Assembly (NCBI RefSeq): GCF_024362805.1
Contig: NZ_CP093299.1
Span: forward strand, 744,001-808,000
Origin: Salipaludibacillus sp. LMS25
Lineage (GTDB): Bacteria; Bacillota; Bacilli; Bacillales; Salisediminibacteriaceae
Reading direction: 5' to 3'
Length of the DNA stretch: 64,000 nucleotides
Below are positions 54,900 through 63,307 of this stretch, in pieces (the stretch's first letter is position 1; every line of letters starts with the position of its first letter). Below the pieces are notes generated by a model. The model did not search any database and was not told where the DNA came from. It saw nothing but the letters and a program-made list of their open reading frames with translations. The position numbers were made by a program, and so were the translations under genes.

Positions 54900-55217
54900 T
54901 TAAAGTAACTCCACTCCAACTTGTTTATAAAATTTAACTTTTAGTCTATCTTCTTTCCTCACACATATTACCATAGCTTTGTAGTATTTTTTTACACTCG
55001 TTACATTATTAAAGTGACCTTTAAATACTATAGAATCATTAAATGTAATGCTCAGACTAATCGTTTGTCTATATACATCTAAAGTTAAAATCACCTTGAA
55101 ATTTTCTTCATCTTTGTGAGTATAAATTAATTCTCCATCATCTATATTACCTGTTATACTCACTGGCTCACTTTGAAAAAGTTCTAATAGATCATATTCG
55201 TCATACTTTATAAACAT
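54900..55217 (-). CDS. Immunity-like protein with adjacent toxin remnant
   Basis: 105 residues, MFIKYDEYDLLELFQSEPVS, beta-rich and acidic in the N-terminal half. Not recognised by family. GAAGGATGAATACGA precedes the ATG. It lies 21 bp after the toxin tail at 55239 on the same strand, giving a toxin-immunity order. Confidence 0.6.
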   Translation of the reverse strand: MFIKYDEYDLLELFQSEPVSITGNIDDGELIYTHKDEENFKVILTLDVYRQTISLSITFNDSIVFKGHFNNVTSVKKYYKAMVICVRKEDRLKVKFYKQVGVELL

Positions 55218-55238
55218 TCGTATTCATCCTTCTATTAA

Positions 55239-55440
55239 TTATTTCGATATAACTGTAATAACATCGCCTGCATCGTTTATAATTACTTTGACATCCAGTG
55301 CTTCATGAACAAACGTTCCACTTTTATTACTCGACATCTTTTTCGTATTCGCTATTCCACCTTCAATAACTGAAGGTGGAATATCTCTTGGGCCAACATA
55401 TTTTTTGATAAAGTCCTAAATTCCCTTGTTTATCGTTTAT
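55239..55440 (-). pseudogene. Toxin C-terminal remnant
   Basis: Reverse frame DFIKKYVGPRDIPPSVIEGG, then SGTFVHEALDVKVIINDAGD and VITVISK stop. This resembles the small RNase tails (GTxxHxxxxVxVVxNxxGxVITV) of LXG/WXG and Rhs-type toxins. The upstream part is lost. Confidence 0.6.
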
Positions 55441-55737
55441 ATCCTAAATTCTTCAGCTTATTTAATTGCTCTAGTTGTTAAATTAGCTTTTACTCCTTGA
55501 ATGTCAGGTGCCATTCTTTCAAAGCATACAGAAAGCACTCACTTCCATTATATAGTCCTTACACTTTATATTATCAACAATTTATAGACTTGTTTAATAA
55601 TCAAATCGTTGCTTATAAGCTTTATACTCAGTAAGCCCGAACCTAGCGTAAAATTTGTTTATGGCATTTAAAAAATGTATCTTTTGGCAATTAAGCGTAT
55701 GCATCTAATCATGAATAATCACGGCTTTATACGGAGA

Positions 55738-55804
55738 GGTGGTCATGATAGGCTACTTTGCCAGGCAAGCTACAAGCTTGCCGTGGTGCCTAATCTCATG
55801 ACCA
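55738..55804. repeat. Large imperfect palindrome
   Basis: GTGGTCATGATAGGC pairs with GCCTAATCTCATGACCAC around an inner GGCAAGCT/AGCTTGCC stem. It is joined to the IS3 OrfA fragment and may be part of a transposon end or a separate palindromic repeat. Confidence 0.5.
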
Positions 55805-56085
55805 CAGAGGCTCCGTGTCAAGCTCATGGCGTATGGATATAAATACGGATCTTCGTATTTCCTTAATTGCCATTTCATACAAAAATTAATTGCCAAATAC
55901 AAAATTAGAACATCACTAGGGATCGAGTACTTTTTAGCTAATAAAACGTACCCTAGATGACCTTGTAGATACTCCATTACCACTTTTAATTTAAATTTCT
56001 CACTATACTTTGTCATACAAAAACACCCCGGAAGTTAGATTTTTAACGCCTAACTTCCGGGGGCACTACCTTTAACGCCCTGCTT
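55753..56085 (-). mobile_element. IS3-family transposase OrfA remnant
   Basis: The reverse frame starts MTKYSEKFKLKVVMEYLQGH and VLLAKKYSIPS, the N-terminal helix-turn-helix of IS3-type OrfA. After about 34 residues the frame runs into unrelated sequence. The inverted repeat CCGGAAGTTAG/CTAACTTCCGG (56026-56060) lies at the upstream end. OrfB is absent. Confidence 0.7.
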
Positions 56086-56129
56086 ATTTAAGTAAACTTT
56101 CTATAACTAACATTGAGACTCATATAGTC

Positions 56130-56530
56130 AGTATGAGAGAAATTAAAGAGGTTGAAAAAACTCAATTTAAAATATCCTAAAGAGTTAGTTGATTTTTATC
56201 TAGAATTTGGATACGGTGGAAAACGGGAAGTGATTAACCAAGAAACAGTTTTCAATTCTGTGTCAGAAAAATTGAAAAGAGAAAAAACTAGTTCAAAATA
56301 CCGGTAGTTGGACTAAAGATTGGACTCTTAGCGAATTAGATGAACCTCTTACAACTGGTAAAGTAAAAGGGTATGAAGGACATCATATGAAATCGGCTAA
56401 CGAATTTGCTTATTATGCGGGTGACCCTTACAATTTTTAAAAGGAAGAACAATGTATGTAATTGAGCATTTAAATGTTTACGGAGGAAGCTACAGAAATC
56501 CTACAAATGGTTATTATGATCTTAAATGAT
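56130..56530 (+). pseudogene. HNH/GHH-type toxin tail remnant
   Basis: Forward frames: KYPKELVDFYLEFGYGG, then after a frameshift TGKVKGYEGHHMKSANEFAY and YAGDPYNF stop, then in another frame EHLNVYGGSYRNPTNGYYD. The GHHxKS...DPxNI...EHxxxHGG pattern is that of HNH nuclease toxin tails. It precedes the SUKH immunity gene at 56586, so this was a nuclease/SUKH cassette. Confidence 0.65.
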
Positions 56531-56585
56531 AGAATTTGATAATAATATCCCATGGAGTTAAATTTTATTAGGGGTGATTTTAAAA

Positions 56586-57110
56586 ATGATCTTTCAAAGT
56601 AGAAATGAAGAATTGAAATTTTTCTTTGATGAGATTAAAAAGTATACTACTAATGTGCATTCGTTGAATCCAGGAGTTAATAGTGATCAAATTGAAGAGG
56701 TGGAAAAAAAATTAGACATAAACTTACCATATATATATAAAGTTTTTTTACAAGTGTGTAATGGTGGAGAATTATTTATTCCAGGGACTGTTCTAGCAGA
56801 AATTTATCACCCTGAATTAGGAGAAAAACAAAAAGGAATCTCCTATATTAATGAGTCCTATAGAGAAGATCGCAGGCCACCAGAAATGTCTAATAATTTG
56901 TGTATTATCGCTGACCTTAATTATGGTAATGTTATTGCATTTGATTTATCAACAAATAACGGTCAAGATGCTATCGTGGTTCAATGGGATAACGAAGCTC
57001 AAATCGTTTCCCGTACTTGGTCTGGATTTAGCGAATGGCTTACAGATGTTTTAGAAGAAGGCTCAATGTTAGTTGATTACAATGGAAATGAAAAAGAATT
57101 AGATTTTTAA
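56586..57110 (+). CDS. SUKH (SMI1/KNR4) immunity protein
   Basis: About 174 residues from the ATG at 56586 (AGGGGTG upstream; the frame is open to a GTG at 56574). SUKH core: NSDQIEEVEKKLDINLPYIY, KVFLQVCNGGELFIPG, and the later FSEWLTDVLEEG. SUKH proteins neutralise nuclease toxins. It sits directly after a broken HNH-type toxin tail. Confidence 0.82.
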   Translation: MIFQSRNEELKFFFDEIKKYTTNVHSLNPGVNSDQIEEVEKKLDINLPYIYKVFLQVCNGGELFIPGTVLAEIYHPELGEKQKGISYINESYREDRRPPEMSNNLCIIADLNYGNVIAFDLSTNNGQDAIVVQWDNEAQIVSRTWSGFSEWLTDVLEEGSMLVDYNGNEKELDF

Positions 57111-57198
57111 TGATTTTTTAATAGAAGTAGTTATCCGCTTGATGTAAATCTGAACGTTGTGGATAGAAAAAGACTGGATGCTCATATTTCATATATAA

Positions 57199-57567
57199 GT
57201 GAGATGGATTAACTTGAATGCTCAGAAAATACTAAATGAAATTGAACAACTATATTATTGGGATGCTAGAGTCTTACAAATGGAGTCGAGTTTTTTTGGA
57301 GATGAAATTAGAATTGTATTCGAAGACACAGAATTTAATGTAATCTTAATTTTTACTGGATGTTCTAAATTCTCATTTGTTACAAGTGTCGATGATAGAT
57401 TGAAGCCCTTAAAAGAGTTAACGAAAACTCAAATTCCTTCTTTTATTCAGGATGTTGAAATTGCAGATGTGCAAATTGAGGGAAAAGATCTGTTAAAATG
57501 TAACATTTTAATGCCCCCTTTAAATGTACAAGTTGTTTGTAATACTATACTAATTGATAAAGAATAA
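57199..57567 (+). CDS. Immunity-like protein
   Basis: 122 residues from a GTG at 57199; a TTG at 57214 with GAGATGG upstream is an equally good start. Motifs LYYWDARVLQMESSFFGDEI, FTGCSKFSFVTS and TQIPSFIQDVEIADV look like a recurrent small immunity family in Bacillus toxin clusters, which I cannot name with confidence. Confidence 0.6.
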   Translation: MRWINLNAQKILNEIEQLYYWDARVLQMESSFFGDEIRIVFEDTEFNVILIFTGCSKFSFVTSVDDRLKPLKELTKTQIPSFIQDVEIADVQIEGKDLLKCNILMPPLNVQVVCNTILIDKE

Positions 57568-57670
57568 TAGTAAGAACCTTGATTGGCTGATTGAATTGTC
57601 CCCTCTCAAATAGACAGTAGAAATAATAAAACGGTGTTGTTATCCCTAGTTTATAAAAACATTTAGAAGG

Positions 57671-58180
57671 TTGGTGATTAAATTGCTTCTCCAAAATACA
57701 CTTAATTCATTGAAAAAGCAACTTAATAAAGAATCTCAATTAACCATTTTATGTGAGGATGGAACAACTACTCAGGTTAAATTTGAATTTAACAAGCCAG
57801 CGACAGAAAAAGAACTAAAGAAATTACCGTGTGATCTTCCCACTGAATACAAGGCGTTTTTACTTCTTCATAATGGTGCTCGATTGTATGTAGATCTAGA
57901 GGAGAGAAGTAGTTTTGAACTGTTTAGTGTCGATGAAATCCTCTTACATTATAGTTATTATGATGATTGGCCAAAAGGTTGGTTACCTATTGGTGCAGGG
58001 TTTGACGAGTCATTGGTACTAGCTCCTAGCAAAGATAGACGAGGATATATTTTCTGGATGCAAACAGGTGTCTCATTCGATGAGCCCGAATATATTGGGA
58101 ATTTAAAATTTGATGAGTGGTTTAATTATTTCTGTGTTGCACAGGGAGCACAATTTTGGGAATGGGATAGAGGTTGGTAA
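57671..58180 (+). CDS. SUKH (SMI1/KNR4, YobK-like) immunity protein
   Basis: 169 residues from a TTG at 57671; a TTG at 57683 with GGTG upstream is more likely (MLLQNTLNSLKKQL). SUKH features: KKLPCDLPTEYKAFLLLHNG, GWLPIGAGFDESLVL, FDEWFNYFCVAQG. Acidic. Probably an orphan immunity gene. Confidence 0.78.
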   Translation: MVIKLLLQNTLNSLKKQLNKESQLTILCEDGTTTQVKFEFNKPATEKELKKLPCDLPTEYKAFLLLHNGARLYVDLEERSSFELFSVDEILLHYSYYDDWPKGWLPIGAGFDESLVLAPSKDRRGYIFWMQTGVSFDEPEYIGNLKFDEWFNYFCVAQGAQFWEWDRGW

Positions 58181-58189
58181 GGTAATGTT

Positions 58190-58498
58190 AGTCGGAATAT
58201 GCTTTTATAAAATAATAACCCCATCACCACATCACACATACTTCAAAAACAAGGCGTAAAGTTCCCTGAAATCGGACCTGTGAATAAAGTGGTAAAGTAG
58301 AAATTGATAAAACGGGTCTGGTATTTATACTAATAAAAAAGAGCAATCTGTTAGTTATCTAGATCGCTATTCAAATTTCTATCCTTTCGTAACGTCAGTA
58401 GAGATTAGAATTGTAGGTCCAACAAATCGCCGTAGACAAGCAAATATAAAAGTTAGTTTAAGTAAAAAAGATTATGACCCCTCTTTTCTGCTTTGATT
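58190..58498 (+). pseudogene. Toxin C-terminal remnant
   Basis: Broken frames: ITTSHILQKQGVKFPEIGPV, then GKVEIDKTG, then YLDRYSNFYPFVTSVEIRIV and ANIKVSLSKKDYDPSF stop. It precedes the SUKH gene at 58623. Toxin class not recognised. Confidence 0.45.
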
Positions 58499-58622
58499 AG
58501 AACTTCCTATCTGCATCATCAAGATAGGGTGACAATAATTCTATAAGATAGTAATATTCATAGAAAATTTACTCATGTGGTGGGCTTAATACAATTAACG
58601 AAAATAATTAGGAGAATATATA

Positions 58623-59069
58623 ATGGCAGAAATTTTTGGTTCACATAATAACCTTTCATTAGAACAAATAGAAAAATTCGAAATTGAAAATAACGTAAAA
58701 TTTACAGATATATATATAAAATTCCTACTAAGGTGGAATGGAGGGAAAGTAAGACCAAATGTATTTATGATTTCTGAGGAACAAGGACCCAGTGTTTTGA
58801 ATGTACTTTACGGCATTGGAGATATGTATTCTAATTTGACAGATTATATAGATATAATGGATGAAAGATTACCATTAGGATTTATTCCAATAGGAGGGGA
58901 TCCCTCCGGGAATGCTATATGTTTAGGGACAAAAGAGCCTTATTATGACCATATTTACTTTTGGGATCATGAACAAGAATCTGATACCCCTGATGATATG
59001 AGCAATATGTATTTTTTAGCTAGTGATATTGATGTTTTTTTAAATAAGCTATATGAAGATGATGAATAA
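58623..59069 (+). CDS. SUKH (SMI1/KNR4) immunity protein
   Basis: 148 residues, AGGAGAATATATA-ATG start. Core LSLEQIEKFEIENNVKFTDI, IKFLLRWNGGKVRPNVFMIS, LGFIPIGGDPSGNAICLG, HIYFWDHEQES: a classical bacterial SUKH protein. Followed by a terminator. Confidence 0.85.
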   Translation: MAEIFGSHNNLSLEQIEKFEIENNVKFTDIYIKFLLRWNGGKVRPNVFMISEEQGPSVLNVLYGIGDMYSNLTDYIDIMDERLPLGFIPIGGDPSGNAICLGTKEPYYDHIYFWDHEQESDTPDDMSNMYFLASDIDVFLNKLYEDDE

Positions 59070-59086
59070 AACAAATTAAAAGTTTT

Positions 59087-59114
59087 CAGGGGCAATAAAA
59101 CCCCTGCTTTTTTT
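59087..59114 (+). terminator. Rho-independent terminator
   Basis: CAGGGG/CCCCTG stem followed by CTTTTTTT; ends the SUKH gene transcript. Confidence 0.85.
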
Positions 59115-59118
59115 ATCA

Positions 59119-59255
59119 CTTAAACAACATCTGAAACGTTTGAGGTCCTGCAGGCCCATCAAGTTGTAAGTTGCTTTGTCGTTGGAAAGCACGGGACGGC
59201 TCTTTTTATTTTGGATTCACAGATACCGTCTATCGCTCCCGAACTCGTTCCTTTA
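59119..59255 (-). pseudogene. Second amidase peptidoglycan-binding remnant
   Basis: The reverse strand reads FKGTSSGAIDGI then, after a frameshift, RAFQRQSNLQLDGPAGPQTF and QMLFK stop: the same end as the amidase remnant at 44030-44556, here with the original C-terminus intact. Confidence 0.65.
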
Positions 59256-59537
59256 AAATGAAGAATATCTTAGAGAATTTATTTAAAAGAAATGATTATA
59301 TCATCTATTTTAAACGGAAAGAGGGCGAACTAATTTCGAAAGAATGGAAAGAGGGCTCGCCTCATCCGATACAGTAAATCCATAAAAATATAACACAAAG
59401 AAATGAAAGCTCAATCGCAGAAGTAACCTCAACTTCCCATGTAGAAATTAGATATATCATCCACATTACTCGAAACACTATGTCACCAGGAATAAACAGA
59501 TTAGAATTTGAAAAAACGACTTTTAAGGAGTGATAAA

Positions 59538-60008
59538 ATGAGCCTATTAACATATGAAAAAGCCAAAAGAAACATTTTTCAAAATGAAGAAATTGCAGAT
59601 TTTGTTGGTGAACGTTCAAATGAATTAATTAAATTGGCAGAAAAGACACTAGAAGTGACATTTTCAGGATCCTATTTAGATTTTATAAAGACGTTTGGCG
59701 CAGGTAATTTTGGAAGCCAGGAGATCTTTGGAATTATTAACAGTGATTTTGAAAACTCTTCTGTACCTGATGCAATTTGGTATACTCTATCTGAACGCAA
59801 ATATAACCTACCTAAAAGTCTTATTGTTATTCATGAGTGTGGAAATGGTCAACTATTTTGTCTAGATCATAATGAACTAAATGATGATAGAAAGCCGAAA
59901 GTTGTAGTTTTTATGCCGGGTTTGGCGTTAAAATATCAACCATTCGAAATTGTCGCTAGTGACTTTGGGGATAATGTAGTAAACAAAGAAATATTTGCAG
60001 GGAACTAA
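59538..60008 (+). CDS. SUKH (SMI1/KNR4) immunity protein, YobK-like
   Basis: About 156 residues from the ATG at 59538, served by AAGGAGTG (the frame is open to 59508). LIKLAEKTLEVTFSGSYLDF, IKTFGAGNFGSQEIFGI, LIVIHECGNGQLFCLDH are SUKH features; YobK-type members neutralise LXG nucleases. 30 bp before the next small gene. Confidence 0.82.
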   Translation: MSLLTYEKAKRNIFQNEEIADFVGERSNELIKLAEKTLEVTFSGSYLDFIKTFGAGNFGSQEIFGIINSDFENSSVPDAIWYTLSERKYNLPKSLIVIHECGNGQLFCLDHNELNDDRKPKVVVFMPGLALKYQPFEIVASDFGDNVVNKEIFAGN

Positions 60009-60038
60009 AATCCCTGAAAGATAAGAAAGGGAGATAAT

Positions 60039-60260
60039 ATGGATTATAATGAACTAAAAGAACGAGTACAGATGGGAGAAGAATTTCAGTTTTATTATCT
60101 AAAAGCAAGTTATTGGATCAGTAAAAACAAAAATGGTTACTATTTAATAAGGGTGAGAGATAATTTTTCTCAATCTTTTTTAACCTCAGAAGAATTATTT
60201 GAAAAGGGGCTAATAGACGGCCATAAAATCTCCGAATTATGGAGCGACATTGACATATAA
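60039..60260 (+). CDS. Uncharacterised 73-residue protein
   Basis: MDYNELKERVQMGEEFQFYY...; AAAGGGAG before the ATG gives strong support for translation. Soluble and acidic. It sits right after a YobK-like gene, so it may be a second immunity or accessory protein. Family not recognised. Confidence 0.65.
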   Translation: MDYNELKERVQMGEEFQFYYLKASYWISKNKNGYYLIRVRDNFSQSFLTSEELFEKGLIDGHKISELWSDIDI

Positions 60261-60501
60261 AACAGCATTTCACTATTTAAATATGTACTTCTGTTTGTGT
60301 TCCTTGACGAAGGACTTTTTCATTTGGGTTGTGCTTCTTCCCTTTCTAAGTTTGAAATTCATAAGTATAACTATTAGGAAGACTCAAATAGTCGTCATGA
60401 TAGTCCAAGAGTTCTGAAATTGTTTTCTTAGGAAATTGACACAGCCCCCTCAAATATACTTTTATATTAGTGATCCAATCTTAAAAAGGGAGTATTTCTA
60501 A

Positions 60502-60651
60502 ATGTTTCATATATTAGTTGTTATTCTTGGATCTTCGGCCCTCTTCCATTTTATTTTTCCTAATTCAAGGTGGCCAGATTATTATACTTTATGTGGATTT
60601 ATTTTTTCCTTAATTATGTATATTGTTTATAGAAATAAAAGGGAAAACTAA
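60502..60651 (+). CDS. Small two-helix membrane protein
   Basis: 49 residues, MFHILVVILGSSALFHFIF then RWPDYYTLCGFIFSLIMYIV and a basic end. AAAAGGGAG about 11 nt upstream. Two hydrophobic segments. A decayed copy is at 46105. Function unknown; it travels with the recombinase module. Confidence 0.6.
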   Translation: MFHILVVILGSSALFHFIFPNSRWPDYYTLCGFIFSLIMYIVYRNKREN

Positions 60652-60660
60652 TTTAAAAAT

Positions 60661-60694
60661 TTAAGCTCACAATCGATGTGAGCTTAAATTTTTT
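60661..60694 (+). terminator. Rho-independent terminator
   Basis: TTAAGCTCAC/GTGAGCTTAA stem followed by ATTTTTT; ends the 49-residue membrane ORF. Confidence 0.82.
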
Positions 60695-60922
60695 ACTACT
60701 TCAATGTACCATTTCAACGATCGATATAGCCCCTATTTCGTGATACCGAAAACGACTTTAAAATATATAAAGCTTACCCTCCACCCTAGAAATAAAGTGT
60801 CTCTGCAAATTCATCTCATGTAAGTCCTATTCTGTCCTAGCACTCCGAATCGTTTGACCGTATTCATTCGCTAAGTTGGTTTGCTTCACTTCCTTCTCAA
60901 TTTTTTCACCACCAATACCAAC

Positions 60923-61072
60923 TCAAGAGGAGTCCGTATTTGGTACGTTTTCCTGCCGCTCTTGTTCCTCGTTAGCCTCAATCATTTTTTTGTAGGCCTC
61001 AATAAAGTTATTAATGGCTTCTTTTGATGGTTCCTTGCGACCTACATTTTTAATCGTATAGTTAGAGGCCAT
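60923..61072 (-). CDS. Small recombinase-linked protein
   Basis: 49 residues: MASNYTIKNVGRKEPSKEAI, then NNFIEAYKKMIEANEEQERQ and a polar tail. The ribosome binding site GGGAGGGAGG is very strong. Divergent from the recombinase at 61442. Proteins of this type lie next to large serine recombinases in other Bacillus elements (from memory of such loci; no name known). A broken copy is at 46375. Confidence 0.65.
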   Translation of the reverse strand: MASNYTIKNVGRKEPSKEAINNFIEAYKKMIEANEEQERQENVPNTDSS

Positions 61073-61441
61073 TATCATACCTCCCTCCCAAAGTTATTTA
61101 TATGCTTTTACCAGAATGTCCTAAAACCAGTTCAATTAGAGAGAATCTTATCTAACTTCTATTACGCTTAAAAATTTTTTGCCAAAATTTATGTATTTCA
61201 CTCAACATTTTAACTTTCAAAATGTGCACCTATTGATTTATTCTGCACCATTTTAATGATCAGCTTTTTCAGAGGGAATTAAGCCCATCTCGTTTTTTCA
61301 TCAGTTCCACCCCTGATACCAAGATCAATCCAGCGCCTCAAGTTTACTCTCCCTCTTAAAAGATGCGCAATTTTTTTGTGGCTTGACCACTCATAACCAC
61401 ACACATGTTGAGATAAAGTTAAAGTGAGGAGGTGCGCCTGA

Positions 61442-62827
61442 ATGAAGTGTGCCATCTATGTACGGGTATCCACAGATGAACAGGTTAAAGAAGGGTTCTC
61501 CATTCCTGCTCAGAAAGAACGGCTAAAGGCCTTTTGTTTGAGCCAAGGATGGGACATCGTTGAGGAATATATTGAGGAAGGTTGGTCTGCTAAGAACTTG
61601 GAGAGACCAATCATGCAACGTATGCTGAAGGATATCAAACATAAGGACATTGATATTATCTTAGTCTACCGCCTTGACCGTTTAACTCGCTCAGTCCTTG
61701 ATTTGTATAACTTGCTGCAAGTATTTGAAAAGAATGATGTGTCTTTTAAATCTGCGACTGAGGTTTATGATACGTCGACCGCAATGGGACGGTTATTTAT
61801 AACACTTGTAGCCGCTTTGGCACAATGGGAACGGGAGAACTTAGCTGAGCGTGTTAAATTCGGAATCGAGCAAATGATCGACGAAGGGAAAAAACCTGGT
61901 GGCCACTCCCCTTTTGGCTATCAGTTTGATAAGCATTTCAATTGTACGATTATCGAAAATGAAGCAGCTGTGGTGAAGAAAATATTCACGTGGTACGCCA
62001 ATGGCTATGGCTATCGAACCATATCGAATAACCTTAACCACCTTAAAGTGAAGCCACGCTTGGCTAAAGAATGGAACTTCAATTCTGTTCGAGAGATTCT
62101 CATTAATGATATGTATATCGGTGTTTACCGCTGGGGAAGTAAAGTCTTGTATGATCACCATCCCCCTATCATTTCCAAAGCGCTTTTTGATAGTGTGAGA
62201 AAGAGGCAGAGTCAGAAAACAACGAACAGCTCCCGTGTCGGAAAAAATCCGTTAACAGGCGTTCTTAAATGTGGTACGTGCGACGGCTATCCTATGCAAG
62301 GCTATTTCGATAAACGGGATCAAAAGCTTTATTATAGATGTCTAAAATGTAAACGAATTACTTGGGATAAAAGAATACTAGAGCCGTTATTCGATGAAAT
62401 AAACAACCTGATCACATCAAAAGACTATTTTATTTCGAAAATGAAAGGTCAAAGAAAAGATTCATATGAAGATTTGGATCGTATTCAAGCAGAAATCGAG
62501 AAGGTCAAAGCTCAAAAGGAAAAATGGTATGACGTTTTTGAGGATGAGAATAATCCCATTCCTAAAGATGTGCTCTTTACTAAAATCAATAAACTGAACG
62601 TAAAAGAGCAGGATTTAAACATGCAACTGAATGAATTAGACGTAGATGAGGAGTCACCCGATGAGAAATATATAAGGCTGAAGAAAGTTTCTCACTTAAC
62701 CGCCCACTATCATAAATCATCTGCCTATCATCAGAGAGAACTCCTTCACAGCATTTTCGAATCGGTTGTGATTACGAGAGAAAAGGGAAGAAACAAGCCC
62801 ATTTTAATCGATTATACCCTCAAATAA
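61442..62827 (+). CDS. Large serine recombinase
   Basis: 461 residues. Catalytic domain 1-150 with the nucleophile Ser10 in YVRVSTDEQ and the arginine-rich VYRLDRLTRSVLDLYNLL; Recombinase domain (about 160-270, GGHSPFGYQFDKH, RTISNNLNHL); zinc ribbon CGTCDGYPMQGYF...YYRCLKC (about 278-302); C-terminal coiled coil (about 355-405). Such enzymes integrate and excise prophages or other elements. AGGAGGTG precedes the ATG. A remnant of a second copy is at 46895-47101. Confidence 0.93.
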   Translation: MKCAIYVRVSTDEQVKEGFSIPAQKERLKAFCLSQGWDIVEEYIEEGWSAKNLERPIMQRMLKDIKHKDIDIILVYRLDRLTRSVLDLYNLLQVFEKNDVSFKSATEVYDTSTAMGRLFITLVAALAQWERENLAERVKFGIEQMIDEGKKPGGHSPFGYQFDKHFNCTIIENEAAVVKKIFTWYANGYGYRTISNNLNHLKVKPRLAKEWNFNSVREILINDMYIGVYRWGSKVLYDHHPPIISKALFDSVRKRQSQKTTNSSRVGKNPLTGVLKCGTCDGYPMQGYFDKRDQKLYYRCLKCKRITWDKRILEPLFDEINNLITSKDYFISKMKGQRKDSYEDLDRIQAEIEKVKAQKEKWYDVFEDENNPIPKDVLFTKINKLNVKEQDLNMQLNELDVDEESPDEKYIRLKKVSHLTAHYHKSSAYHQRELLHSIFESVVITREKGRNKPILIDYTLK

Positions 62828-62857
62828 TTTAGAGATTGCAGATATTTTTTGGTTGAG

Positions 62858-62891
62858 AAAAAAAGATACGTCATTTGATAGGACGTATCTT
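62858..62891 (-). terminator. Terminator after the lipoprotein gene
   Basis: AAGATACGTC/GACGTATCTT stem followed by TTTTTTT on the reverse strand; it also flanks the recombinase 3' end. Confidence 0.8.
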
Positions 62892-62902
62892 AAATATCTT
62901 TA

Positions 62903-63292
62903 TTAATTATTGTTATTTAGCGGCAATTCAGTTGTCACGCCATAATGTTTTCCTTCTTCCATATCAATAAATCGGCCAGTTGTCCCGCTGAAATTTTTTT
63001 CTTCACTATAGTAACCGAGCTCTCGCACAATGCTGTCACCATTTAAAAATAACAAACGATAATCTGGATGAGTTATATCAATATTTGCTGTTGATGCCGT
63101 ATTTGCGGATTCTAATTCTGCTGTTAGATCATTGATTAGACTTTCATCTGTAATAGTACTTATTTCTTCGTCATTTTCCCATTGCTGTACTTTAATAGAC
63201 GTTATAGTTTCATTAAAAAGTTCATTTTGTTGGCAAGCAACCAAAGAAAGTGTAAATATGCAAAAAATAAGAATGGTTATTGTACGCATCAT
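62903..63292 (-). CDS. Small lipoprotein
   Basis: About 129 residues from an ATG at 63292 (GAGAGG upstream; the frame is open to a TTG at 63298). Signal peptide with the lipobox LVAC, then an acidic, Thr/Asn-rich mature part with LLFLNGDSIVRELGYYSEEK. Family not recognised. It follows the metzincin gene by 15 bp, so the two form an operon. Confidence 0.68.
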   Translation of the reverse strand: MMRTITILIFCIFTLSLVACQQNELFNETITSIKVQQWENDEEISTITDESLINDLTAELESANTASTANIDITHPDYRLLFLNGDSIVRELGYYSEEKNFSGTTGRFIDMEEGKHYGVTTELPLNNNN

Positions 63293-63307
63293 TTCCAACC
63301 TCTCAAA

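Noticed and set aside
59171..59377. Open forward frame of 68 residues
   Set aside because: Antisense to the decayed peptidoglycan-binding remnant, whose reverse frame gives the recognisable RAFQRQSNLQLDGPAGPQ.
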